From: Bacillota bacterium
Lineage (GTDB): Bacteria; Bacillota_I; Bacilli_A; RF39; UBA660
Assembly (NCBI GenBank): GCA_023460995.1
Contig: JAEWOE010000003.1
Coordinates: 124,001-188,000 of the forward strand
Reading direction: 5' to 3'
DNA length: 64,000 nucleotides
Every line of letters starts with the position of its first letter. Position 1 is the stretch's first letter. The notes beneath the pieces were generated by a model. It saw only the letters and a list, made by a program, of their open reading frames with translations. It was not told the DNA's origin and did not search any database. The translations under genes and the position numbers were made by a program. Of this stretch, positions 53,448-61,966 are shown in pieces.

Positions 53448-53840
53448 ATGAAAAAGATTTTAATATTATTAATGCTTATATTAATAACTGGATGTGGAAA
53501 TAAAGAAAGTAAACCTGATGTAGTTCCTGATTTAACAGGAAATATAGATAAATTGGTAATAGAGGACCAATTAAAAGAAGAATTAGATTTTAATAATATA
53601 TCATTGTTAGTAAGTGAAAATAATACAGTACTAGAAGCTACTGTTACTAATAAAACGGATAGTGATATTACTATTAATTTAATTTCTATAGTAATAAAAG
53701 ATTTAAAAGAAAACTTAATTGTTGATACAAAAGGTTATGTTGGAGGCCAAATAAAGTCAAAAGAAAGCAAAAAAATAATAATCAATATTGATATGGAATT
53801 AAATGAAAATTATATATTAGAAATAAAAAAATATTCGTGA
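53448..53840 (+). CDS. Small lipoprotein
   Basis: 130 residues from ATG 53448 (AGGTGATAAA decides against the GTG at 53430). Lipobox ITGC (Cys ~17), then a ~110-residue domain with a beta-sandwich look (VSENNTVLEATVTNKTDSD ... ILEIKKY), as in small FxLYD-type lipoproteins. Same transcript as the prepilin-like gene; a strong terminator ends the unit. Confidence 0.8.
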   Translation: MKKILILLMLILITGCGNKESKPDVVPDLTGNIDKLVIEDQLKEELDFNNISLLVSENNTVLEATVTNKTDSDITINLISIVIKDLKENLIVDTKGYVGGQIKSKESKKIIINIDMELNENYILEIKKYS

Positions 53841-53854
53841 TTAAACAATAATAT

Positions 53855-53892
53855 AAAAGTAGACATTCTGAAAAATGAATGTCTACTTTTAC
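53855..53892 (+). terminator. Terminator after the lipoprotein genes
   Basis: AAAAGTAGACATTC pairs with GAATGTCTACTTTT, perfect 14-bp stem. Confidence 0.9.
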
Positions 53893-54013
53893 ATGACTAA
53901 TTCCAAAAGATTTTTTTAAATTATTAAATTATTTTTTAAGAAATAAAAAGCATATTTACAGTTTTATATTTGTATGATAATATTAATATATAGTGTAAGA
54001 GGTTGTGTAATAT

Positions 54014-55075
54014 ATGAATAGAAAAGGTTTTACATTGATTGAACTTTTAGCAGTAATTTTAATACTTGGTATTATTGCCATAATTGCTATTCCAATAGTT
54101 TCCAAAATAATTAAAGAAAGTAAGAAATCCAGCTTTGAGGTAACTGTCAACAATGTATTAACTACTATAGAAAATACCTGCCTTCTTCAAAAACTAAAGG
54201 GTGAAGTGATTACTTCAACTTATACTTTCGATGATGGAGATGTAAATCCCTCATTAAATATAAAAGGGAAATTACCATCTAATGGAACAATTACAGTTAA
54301 TTCTGATTGTCTTACTACTGTTGGTGTAAAAAGAGATAGTTTTACAGCAATAAAAGAGGCAGAAGATGATAAAATAGTAATAATTGATGGTGTATATACT
54401 AAATATGAGATAGGCAGTATTATTTATTTTAATCCTGAAACAGGTAAAAAATGTACTATAGATAACTATAACTCAAATCCTGACGCCAGTACCAATGGTA
54501 ATAAGAGTGGTTGTATGAAATGGTTTACTCTTAACGATAATGAATTTAAGTCTAATGTTAACTTATTACTAGATCATAACACATCTAAACTAGTTGGTTG
54601 GAACACTGGAGGTAGTAATGCTACTGGGCCTGTAGAAGTTCTCACGCAACTAAAAAATGATACTAGTTCTTGGACAGGAGTTCCAACAAGAACGGATAAT
54701 TATACACTGAATAATGGTTCAGCAAATTATACAATTGATTATTCAACTTATAAAGCAAGACTATTAACAGCAAATGAAGTTGCTTTAGCAGTTGGCAAAA
54801 GCGATTTTGATGAACTTTTAGCGACAAATAAGTTTTGGTTTGATAACAGTGCACATAGCTGGTTGTTTAATTATACAATAAGTTGTTCTTGCTGTGGATG
54901 TAGTAATGAAGCTAGTGGTACTTTTGGATATTGGACCTCTACTGCAGTATCAGGTAGCGCCACAACTGCATGGACAGTATTTAGTTATGGTTTTATATAT
55001 AATAACGAAGTTAGCCATTCATATGATGTTGGTATTAGACCAGTAATAACAGTTTCTAAAAATACTATTTTTTAA
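54014..55075 (+). CDS. Prepilin-like surface protein with Cys-containing C-terminal domain
   Basis: 353 residues. RKGFTLIELLAVILILGIIA is the prepilin segment at the very N-terminus (cleavage before F). Then a pilin-like helix and linker, and a large ~200-residue C-terminal domain (~150-353) with CTIDNYNS...SGCMKW, RLLTANEVALAVG, SCSCCGCSNEAS and GYWTSTAVSG ... GIRPVITVSK; this last pattern is like a C-type-lectin/FGE-like surface domain seen repeatedly in gut bacterial surface proteins. RBS AGAGGTTGTG. Clearly related in design to the gene at 51018. Confidence 0.82.
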   Translation: MNRKGFTLIELLAVILILGIIAIIAIPIVSKIIKESKKSSFEVTVNNVLTTIENTCLLQKLKGEVITSTYTFDDGDVNPSLNIKGKLPSNGTITVNSDCLTTVGVKRDSFTAIKEAEDDKIVIIDGVYTKYEIGSIIYFNPETGKKCTIDNYNSNPDASTNGNKSGCMKWFTLNDNEFKSNVNLLLDHNTSKLVGWNTGGSNATGPVEVLTQLKNDTSSWTGVPTRTDNYTLNNGSANYTIDYSTYKARLLTANEVALAVGKSDFDELLATNKFWFDNSAHSWLFNYTISCSCCGCSNEASGTFGYWTSTAVSGSATTAWTVFSYGFIYNNEVSHSYDVGIRPVITVSKNTIF

Positions 55076-55106
55076 AAAGACATAACCTTTAAGTTATGTC
55101 TTTTTA
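55074..55106. terminator. Bidirectional terminator
   Basis: AAAAAGACATAAC pairs with GTTATGTCTTTTT between convergent genes. Confidence 0.85.
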
Positions 55107-55108
55107 TA

Positions 55109-55675
55109 TTAAAGAATTTCATCAATAAGTCCATATTCTAAGGCATCTTTTGCACTTAGAAAATAGTCTCTTTCTGTATCATTTTCTATTATTTTTATGT
55201 CTTTACCTGTATTTTTAGCAAGCATCACATTTATCTTATCTTTAATTTTAAGAATGTGTTCAGCAGCAATTTTAATTTCTGTTGCTTGTCCTTCTGCACC
55301 GCCGAGTGGTTGATGTATCATTACTTCACCATTAGGTAAACAAAACCTTTTTTTCTTAGTTCCACTAGATAATAAAAGTGCTGCCATAGAAGCACACATT
55401 CCAACACAAATTGTTTTAACATCACTTTTGATAAAATTCATAGTGTCATATATGGCCATCCCTGCAGTTACTGATCCACCGGGTGAATTCATATATATAC
55501 TAATATCATCGTTACTTAAGGAATCTAAGTATAGTAATTCTGCCACTATTACATTAGCTTTTACATCATCAATCTCACCACTTAATATAATTATTCTATC
55601 TTTTAAAAGTCTAGAATATAAGTCATATGCTTGTTGTTCGTTATTATTTTTTTCTATAACAGTTGGTATAAGCAT
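55109..55675 (-). CDS. clpP: ATP-dependent Clp protease proteolytic subunit
   Basis: 188 residues. Serine protease of the Clp complex with the triad seen as CASMAALLL (Ser), MIHQPLGG (His) and NDTERDYFLSA (Asp), plus YMNSPGGSVTAGMAIYD. Works with ClpX/ClpC ATPases on damaged and regulatory proteins. The start at 55675 has AAGGAGAGG upstream (minus strand). Standard length. Confidence 0.96.
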   Translation of the reverse strand: MLIPTVIEKNNNEQQAYDLYSRLLKDRIIILSGEIDDVKANVIVAELLYLDSLSNDDISIYMNSPGGSVTAGMAIYDTMNFIKSDVKTICVGMCASMAALLLSSGTKKKRFCLPNGEVMIHQPLGGAEGQATEIKIAAEHILKIKDKINVMLAKNTGKDIKIIENDTERDYFLSAKDALEYGLIDEIL

Positions 55676-55786
55676 AAAATCACCTCTCCTTAATATAATA
55701 GTTACAAACTGTAAAATTATTCACTAAATCGTGTACAAAACCAATAATTTTTGATATCATTAATAATAGAGAATAAGAGGGATAAC

Positions 55787-57454
55787 ATGGAAAAACTTGT
55801 AAAAGTAACATTCAGAGGTAAAATAACAAAAGAATTTCCAGAGGATACAACACTTGCGGAAATAAGTCATTCATTTCAAAAGTATTACAATTATCCTATA
55901 TTAGCAGCTAAAATAGATAATGAAGTAGTAAATCTAAATAGAGCAATCGAAAAAAAATGTGATATAGATTTTTTTGATAGATCTAGTTCAGAAGGTAATA
56001 CTGTTTATACATCAAGTGCTAACTTTATGTTAGTTGTGGCTATTCATAGATTATATGGACCAAGTGTTGATGTTAAAATTGAGCATTCTATTGACAAAGG
56101 AGTTTACTGTGAATTACACGGTAAGAAACTTGATAAAATAATACTTGCTGAAATAGATGCAGAAATGCATAAGCTTGTTGAAGAAGATTTGAACTTTACT
56201 AGATTATCGGTAGCAAGATTAGATGCAATTAAATTTTTTAAAAAAGAAAAAATGCTAGATAAAGTTAGTGTTCTAAGATATATAAGCAATTCATTTGTAA
56301 ATTTATATCGTTTAGATGATGTTTACGATTACTTTTTCACTGAAATGGCTAGTAGTACAAGGGCAATAAATGATTTTAAATTAACATATATTAAAGGTAA
56401 TGGTTTTTCATTAGCATATCCAACTATATTTAATCCAGAATGTACACTTGATTATATTCATCATAAGATGGTATTTGACAAATTCTTAGATTATACAAAA
56501 TGGGGCGAAACAATTAGCATCGATTGTGCAGCTGATTTAAATGAAATAGTTTCTCGTGGTAAATACGATGAAATTATCCGTTTAGCAGAAGCTAACTTTG
56601 AAAATCAATTAGCAAATGTATGCTATTCCATTAATTCTAATCGTAAGCGAATAAAATTAGTATTAATGGCTGGTCCGTCATCAAGTGGAAAGACAACAAC
56701 TTCAAAAAAACTTGCTGTTTATTTACAAACTTATGGATTAAAACCACATAGTATTTCAGTTGATGACTATTTTTTAGATAGAAATCAAACTCCTAAACTT
56801 GAAAATGGTGATTATGATTTTGAATCATTACGATCACTTGACTTAGAACTATTTAATAAACAATTATCAAAATTATTGGATGGAGAAAAAGTTTTACTTC
56901 CACAATATAATTTTGTTCTTGGAAAAAAAGAGTTTAAGAATAAATGGTTACAATTAGGAGAAAATGACATAATAGTTATAGAAGGACTTCATGCTTTAAA
57001 TGATGAGCTTACAGTTGCTGTTGAGAGAAAAAGTAAATTTAAAATATATCTTAGTCCTTTAACACAATTAAATATTGATAATCATAATCGTATTCATACA
57101 AGTGATACTAGAAAACTTCGCAGAATAGTTAGAGATAACAAGTTTAGAGGTCATTTAGCAGCTGACACACTTAATATGTGGAATAATATTAGAGCGGGAG
57201 AAGAAAAATTTATTTTTCCTTTCCAAGATGATGCAGATGCTATAATTAATACTGCATTAGTATATGAATTAGGTATTCTTAAGACATATGCTGAACCTTT
57301 ATTATTTTCTGTTTCAGAAGATGATCCAGCTTATCCAGAAGCTATAAGATTAATAAATTTTTTAAGAAATTTTTTAGCAATACCAAGTGATGATATTCCT
57401 AAAGATTCAATACTTAGAGAGTTTATAGGTGGTAGTGGATTTAAAGAAGAATAG
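55787..57454 (+). CDS. TGS-domain uridine kinase-like nucleoside kinase
   Basis: 555 residues from ATG 55787 (AGAGGGATAAC upstream). N-terminal TGS-type domain (~1-65) and a threonyl-tRNA-synthetase editing-like (SAD) domain with HSIDKGVYCELHGKK (~95-220) precede a uridine kinase/phosphoribulokinase domain with MAGPSSSGKTTTSKKLA (~292-308), DDYFLDR and IVIEGLHALND. Proteins of this build phosphorylate uridine or related nucleosides; specificity is not known from sequence. Alone between clpP and gap. Confidence 0.85.
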   Translation: MEKLVKVTFRGKITKEFPEDTTLAEISHSFQKYYNYPILAAKIDNEVVNLNRAIEKKCDIDFFDRSSSEGNTVYTSSANFMLVVAIHRLYGPSVDVKIEHSIDKGVYCELHGKKLDKIILAEIDAEMHKLVEEDLNFTRLSVARLDAIKFFKKEKMLDKVSVLRYISNSFVNLYRLDDVYDYFFTEMASSTRAINDFKLTYIKGNGFSLAYPTIFNPECTLDYIHHKMVFDKFLDYTKWGETISIDCAADLNEIVSRGKYDEIIRLAEANFENQLANVCYSINSNRKRIKLVLMAGPSSSGKTTTSKKLAVYLQTYGLKPHSISVDDYFLDRNQTPKLENGDYDFESLRSLDLELFNKQLSKLLDGEKVLLPQYNFVLGKKEFKNKWLQLGENDIIVIEGLHALNDELTVAVERKSKFKIYLSPLTQLNIDNHNRIHTSDTRKLRRIVRDNKFRGHLAADTLNMWNNIRAGEEKFIFPFQDDADAIINTALVYELGILKTYAEPLLFSVSEDDPAYPEAIRLINFLRNFLAIPSDDIPKDSILREFIGGSGFKEE

Positions 57455-57520
57455 AATTATTTAATAATCTAGTTCTTAAATAAATTAATGCGATATATAA
57501 AGAAAGAGGGTAATTTAGAT

Positions 57521-58537
57521 ATGATTAAAGTAGCAATAAACGGTTTTGGTAGAATAGGAAGACTAGCTTTTAGACAAATGTTCAAAGCAGAAGGGTATGA
57601 CATAGTTGCCATTAATGATTTAACTAGTCCTGATATGCTTGCTCATTTATTAAAGTATGATTCAGCGCAAAAAAGATATGTTGGGCATACTATTGAAGCT
57701 AAAGAAGATTCTATAATTGTTGATGATGAAGAGATTAAAATATACAAAGAAGCTGATCCAAATAATTTACCATGGAAAGAATTGGGAGTAGATGTTGTAC
57801 TTGAGTGCACTGGTTTCTTCTGTTCAAAAGATAAATCTATGGCACATATAAATGCAGGAGCTAAATATGTTATTATTTCTGCACCAGCAGGTGATGACTT
57901 ACCAACAGTTGTTTATGGAGTAAATGAAGATATTATTTCAGAAAGTGATAATGTTATTAGTGCAGCTTCATGTACTACTAACTGTTTAGCACCAATGGCT
58001 AATGTTTTAAATAATAATTTTCCTATTGTAAGTGGCATTATGACAACTGTACATGCCTATACAGGTGATCAAATGGTTCTTGATGGACCACATCGTAAAG
58101 GTGATTTAAGAAGAGCAAGAGCTGCTGCTGCAAATATAGTTCCAAATTCAACTGGGGCTGCTAAAGCAATTGGTCTTGTTATTCCAGAATTAAAAGGAAA
58201 GCTTATTGGTTCTGCTCAAAGAGTTCCTGTTATTACAGGGTCAACTACTATATTAGTAGCGGTTGTTAAGGCAAAAGAATTAACTAAAGAAATAGTCAAT
58301 AAAACTATGAAAGATGCTTCTAATGCATCATTTGGTTACACAGAAGAAGAATTAGTATCATCTGATATTATAGGAATCACTGAAGGTTCACTTTTTGATG
58401 CAACACAAACAATGGTAAGTAAAATTGATGATGAGACTTATCACGTACAAGTTGTAGCATGGTATGATAATGAAAATAGTTATACAAGTCAAATGGTTAG
58501 AACAGTTAAATATTTAGGTAATTTAATTAACAAATAG
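57521..58537 (+). CDS. gap: Glyceraldehyde-3-phosphate dehydrogenase
   Basis: 338 residues. NAD-binding IKVAINGFGRIGR, catalytic ASCTTNCLAP (Cys ~156) and HAYTGDQ, and WYDNE near the end. Glycolysis: converts glyceraldehyde-3-phosphate to 1,3-bisphosphoglycerate with NAD. The start at ATG 57521 gives the canonical N-terminus; GAGGG is 10 bases away, a long spacing. pgk, the next enzyme, lies 3.4 kb downstream behind prepilin-like genes, not adjacent as in many Firmicutes. Confidence 0.97.
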   Translation: MIKVAINGFGRIGRLAFRQMFKAEGYDIVAINDLTSPDMLAHLLKYDSAQKRYVGHTIEAKEDSIIVDDEEIKIYKEADPNNLPWKELGVDVVLECTGFFCSKDKSMAHINAGAKYVIISAPAGDDLPTVVYGVNEDIISESDNVISAASCTTNCLAPMANVLNNNFPIVSGIMTTVHAYTGDQMVLDGPHRKGDLRRARAAAANIVPNSTGAAKAIGLVIPELKGKLIGSAQRVPVITGSTTILVAVVKAKELTKEIVNKTMKDASNASFGYTEEELVSSDIIGITEGSLFDATQTMVSKIDDETYHVQVVAWYDNENSYTSQMVRTVKYLGNLINK

Positions 58538-58558
58538 GACTATATGTCCTATTTTTTG
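58532..58558 (+). terminator. gap terminator
   Basis: AAATAGGAC pairs with GTCCTATTT, then T residues. Confidence 0.85.
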
Positions 58559-58582
58559 TTAATAATAATACTGGGTGATAAA

Positions 58583-58741
58583 ATGAAAGATAACAAGTCA
58601 ATTAAGTGTGATGTTGAAAGTTGTAAATACTGTGACCGTAAGTCAAAATTCTGTATACGTTCATCTATAAAAGTAAGTAATTGTAATAATGATGATGGAT
58701 TAAAAGAGTTTACAATGTGTGATAGTTATAAAGAAAGATAG
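58583..58741 (+). CDS. DUF1540-like Cys-rich small protein
   Basis: 52 residues from ATG 58583 (GGGTGATAAA before it). CDVESCKYCDRKSKFCIRSSI, with further Cys at NCNNDD and TMCDSY, resembles the DUF1540 Cys-rich domain often found in Clostridia and spore formers; probably binds metal or forms disulfides. A short ORF starting at 58544 runs through the gap terminator and is not used. Confidence 0.75.
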   Translation: MKDNKSIKCDVESCKYCDRKSKFCIRSSIKVSNCNNDDGLKEFTMCDSYKER

Positions 58742-58755
58742 TATCTTTCTTTTAT
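58731..58755 (+). terminator. Terminator of the DUF1540 gene
   Basis: AAGAAAGA-TAGTA-TCTTTCTT, then TTATTT; the left arm is in the last codons. Confidence 0.65.
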
Positions 58756-58804
58756 TTACTTATTTTTAATAATAATATATAATTATTGTAGAGTAGGTGA
58801 CAAT

Positions 58805-60295
58805 ATGAAAAATAAAAAGGGTTTTACATTAGTTGAAGTATTAGGAGTAATTACAATACTGGCTGCTTTAGCTTTAATAGCAGTACCAACAGTAGATAAT
58901 ATAATAACTAAAAATAGAGAAAAAATGTATCAAGCTCAAATTACCACTATAAAAAATAGTTTAAAAACATGGGGTGATGCTTATACTGAATATCTTCCTG
59001 AAGATGGAGAGGACGCCTTAGTAATTAATTTAGGAACGTTAAAAGTAATGGGATTCATTGATGAGGATATTAAAAATCCTAATACTAATCTATGTTTTTC
59101 AAATGATATGTCGCTTTCTATTTCAGCAGTAAAGCAAGGTTACACTTACAATATTGATGAAGACAGTGGTCTTGATGGAAATGATGATGATTGCTCTGTT
59201 ACTGTGTTAAATGACCTTTTATATTTATTAGGCAATAATACTGTTGTATTACAAAATGGTAATGAATATAAGGACCCAGGTTTTTTTGCAATTAATGATA
59301 ATGGTGAAATAAATAACTCATCAGTAACGCAAATTATAAAAGATAAGGATGGAAATGTTGTATCATCTATTGATGCATCTTTAACTAATAAGGCACCTTA
59401 TACAGTAACATATACATATGGTGAAACTGTTTTAACAAGAACAGTTAATGTCTTTATAGGTGATCCTATTGGTACACAGTATTTATTTGATTATACTGGT
59501 GAAGTTCAAACAAAATCACTTTATCCAGGCACTTATAAATTAGAAGTTTGGGGAGCTCAAGGCGGATACCGTTCAAGTATTCAATATGGTGGTCTTGGTG
59601 GTTATTCAAATGGTGAATTAGTTTTAACTACTTCCACAATTATATATGTATATACTGGTGGGTCGGGGAATACTGGCGGTTTTAATGGTGGCGGAATTAG
59701 ATTGACTTACAAAGGCGGTGGTGGAGCTTCTGATATAAGAATAGGTGTTGATTCGCTATATTCTAGAGTAATAGTTGCTGGTGGTGGAGGTTCTGATGGA
59801 TCTTCAAATAAAGTTGGAATGTATGGTGGTGGTACTATTGGTGGAACAACTATGGAAAGTTATGGCACTGGTGGATTTGGCGGGACACAGATAGGCAATA
59901 ATTGGATTACTGCTGTTCACTCTACAAATGTGACGACTCAAGCAGACGCTATGGCTAGCTTTGGTTATGGTGGCAATGGGATATTCTATTCATCAGGCTA
60001 TGGTGGTGCTGGCGGTGGTGGCTGGTATGGTGGTTCAGGTGCATATCCAGATACTTCAGCAGATGATGACCGTGGTGGCGGAGGTGGATCTGGCTGGATT
60101 TATACAGCTAGTACATTTACTACATGGCAAACAGGCAATGCAACAGATGCTGCAAAATGGCTACTTAACTCATCTTATTATTTAAGTAATGCTCAGACAG
60201 TAGCCGGTAACGCCTCGATACCAACACACGATGGTTCTGGTACTATGACTGGTAATTCTGGTAATGGTTACGTAAAAATTACAAAGATAGCTTAA
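58805..60295 (+). CDS. Prepilin-like surface protein with Ig-like and Gly-rich domains
   Basis: 496 residues. KKGFTLVEVLGVITILAALA is the prepilin segment. Then a pilin-like region (~25-110), a DUF5011-like Ig domain (~145-220: LGNNTVVLQNGNEYKDPGFF ... APYTVTYTYG) and a C-terminal Gly-rich domain (~235-496) starting KLEVWGAQGGY, with GGGGASDIRIG and VIVAGGGGSDG, similar to the Gly-rich domain of ALK-like receptors found in many gut bacterial surface proteins. RBS AGGTGACAAT. Same overall plan as the prepilin-like proteins at 51018 and 54014, with different outer domains. Confidence 0.85.
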   Translation: MKNKKGFTLVEVLGVITILAALALIAVPTVDNIITKNREKMYQAQITTIKNSLKTWGDAYTEYLPEDGEDALVINLGTLKVMGFIDEDIKNPNTNLCFSNDMSLSISAVKQGYTYNIDEDSGLDGNDDDCSVTVLNDLLYLLGNNTVVLQNGNEYKDPGFFAINDNGEINNSSVTQIIKDKDGNVVSSIDASLTNKAPYTVTYTYGETVLTRTVNVFIGDPIGTQYLFDYTGEVQTKSLYPGTYKLEVWGAQGGYRSSIQYGGLGGYSNGELVLTTSTIIYVYTGGSGNTGGFNGGGIRLTYKGGGGASDIRIGVDSLYSRVIVAGGGGSDGSSNKVGMYGGGTIGGTTMESYGTGGFGGTQIGNNWITAVHSTNVTTQADAMASFGYGGNGIFYSSGYGGAGGGGWYGGSGAYPDTSADDDRGGGGGSGWIYTASTFTTWQTGNATDAAKWLLNSSYYLSNAQTVAGNASIPTHDGSGTMTGNSGNGYVKITKIA

Positions 60296-60404
60296 TATTA
60301 TTAAACATTTTTAATAAAACTTATATTTCTATAAATTTTAGGTATACTATATACATAAAAAGGAAGAATATTTAAATTAAAAAAATATATAACTGAGGTA
60401 AATT

Positions 60405-61355
60405 ATGAATTATATATTATTAATTTTAGGGTTTGCGCTAATTATTAAAGCATCAGATGTTTTAATAGATTCAGCAAAAACTATTGCAATAAAATTTAAA
60501 GTTTCAAAAGTATTAATAGCTTTAACTATTGTTGCTTTTGGAACTTCTGCTCCAGAGTTAGCAATTTCATTTAAAAGTATTATGTCCGATAATGGAAGTA
60601 TAGCTTTATCCAATATAATAGGTAGTAGTATTGTTAATGTACTACTAGCTATTGGTCTTACAGCTATTAGTTATCCAATTAAAATAGAAAAAGATACAAT
60701 AAAAAAAGAATTACCAATATTAGTTCTAGTTACAATTGTTTTTACAATAATTATAGCAAATGGATTATTAAATGGTTATAAACATAATACTTTAAATACA
60801 TTTGATGGTTTATTGTTATTGTTAGTGTTTGTCATTTTTATAATTTATATTGTACAATCAGTAAGAAAAGTTGATAGAAGTTACAGTCAAGAAAAAAATA
60901 AATATGGTATGATAAAATCTATTATATACTTAGTTATTAGTATAGTAGTTATAATATTCAGTGCTGATTTACTGGTAGATAGTGCAATAACTATTTCAAA
61001 TAATTTAGGTGTTAGTGAAAAAGTAATTACTATGGTAGTAATTGTAATAGGAACATCTTTACCAGAAATATTTTTGACAGTTGCTTCTGCTAAGAAGAAA
61101 GAACACGAAATGGCAATTGGAAATATAATTGGAACTAATATATTTAATATATGCATAGTAATGGGGTTACCAATAGTAATTTTTAATGGATTTACAATTG
61201 TTGATTTTGATATAATTGATATTGGAGTAGTTTTAATTTCTTCTTTACTACTGTATATATTTGCTAAAAGTGAAAAAACACTTTCTAGAAAAGAAGGTAT
61301 TTTAATGATTTCAATATTTTTATTATATTATAGTTATATAATATTCTTTCAATAA
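60405..61355 (+). CDS. Na+/Ca2+ antiporter-like protein (CaCA family)
   Basis: 316 residues, about ten membrane segments in two homologous halves with the alpha repeats GTSAPELAISFKS (~45-57) and GTSLPEIFLTVAS (~219-231), the transport-site acids of this family (as in YrbG). Moves Ca2+ out against Na+ or H+. RBS TGAGGTAA before ATG 60405. The following ~150 bases (61356-61500) are AT-rich and show only a short hairpin (GAGATAGAGATATCTC region) before the next gene. Confidence 0.9.
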   Translation: MNYILLILGFALIIKASDVLIDSAKTIAIKFKVSKVLIALTIVAFGTSAPELAISFKSIMSDNGSIALSNIIGSSIVNVLLAIGLTAISYPIKIEKDTIKKELPILVLVTIVFTIIIANGLLNGYKHNTLNTFDGLLLLLVFVIFIIYIVQSVRKVDRSYSQEKNKYGMIKSIIYLVISIVVIIFSADLLVDSAITISNNLGVSEKVITMVVIVIGTSLPEIFLTVASAKKKEHEMAIGNIIGTNIFNICIVMGLPIVIFNGFTIVDFDIIDIGVVLISSLLLYIFAKSEKTLSRKEGILMISIFLLYYSYIIFFQ

Positions 61356-61515
61356 TTAGTAAATCATACAAGTGAGAACTATATAACTAAAGTAATATAT
61401 TGGGAGTACAGTATTTTAGTGTATATATTTTAAAGAAATATAATAATGATATAAGAGATAGAGATATCTCTTTTTAATTTATCAAGTAAGTGATATAATT
61501 ATTATAGGTGATATT

Positions 61516-61878
61516 ATGAAAAATAAAAGAAAGTTTACTCTAATAGAAAAAATAGCTATTGCTATTTTAATAGTTGCAATATGTTCACTTATATTTTTTA
61601 CATTCAAAACTATAAATAAAAGTAATAAATTAAGGCAAATTAAATTATTTAATAGTAATTTAACTGAATCAGCTGAAAAGTATATAGCGGATAAAAAAGA
61701 CGAGTTTTTTAATTTCAATAAAACAGGAGATATTACTGTTATTACAGCAACAGAAATGATAGATGATGGTTATCTTGATGAAGATATTAAAAATCCTACT
61801 GGTAAAGAATTAACAGATTATTATATAAAAGCAACAATAAATGCTGATAAAAGCATCTCTTTTGAAGTAATTGGGTAA
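61516..61878 (+). CDS. Short prepilin-like protein
   Basis: 120 residues. KRKFTLIEKIAIAILIVAIC is a prepilin segment, with E at position +5 and K after it; the rest is a short pilin-like domain ending EDIKNPTGKELTDYYIKATI, the same DEDIKNP motif as the Gly-rich paralogue at 58805. No extra outer domain. RBS AGGTGATATT before ATG 61516; -10 TATAAT at 61494. Confidence 0.78.
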   Translation: MKNKRKFTLIEKIAIAILIVAICSLIFFTFKTINKSNKLRQIKLFNSNLTESAEKYIADKKDEFFNFNKTGDITVITATEMIDDGYLDEDIKNPTGKELTDYYIKATINADKSISFEVIG

Positions 61879-61905
61879 GTACTATGTCAAATAGTGCTTT
61901 TTTCT
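61877..61905 (+). terminator. Terminator of the short prepilin-like gene
   Basis: AAGTACTAT pairs with ATAGTGCTT (one G-T), then T residues. Directly followed by the pgk promoter. Confidence 0.75.
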
Positions 61906-61933
61906 TGCACCGTATCTTTAAAAAATGTATAAT
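61905..61933 (+). promoter_or_regulatory. Promoter of pgk
   Basis: TTGCAC, 17-base spacer, perfect TATAAT; start codon 34 bases downstream with AAGGAGAT between. Confidence 0.75.
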
Positions 61934-61966
61934 GATTATAGAATAACAATAAGGAGATATATAACT

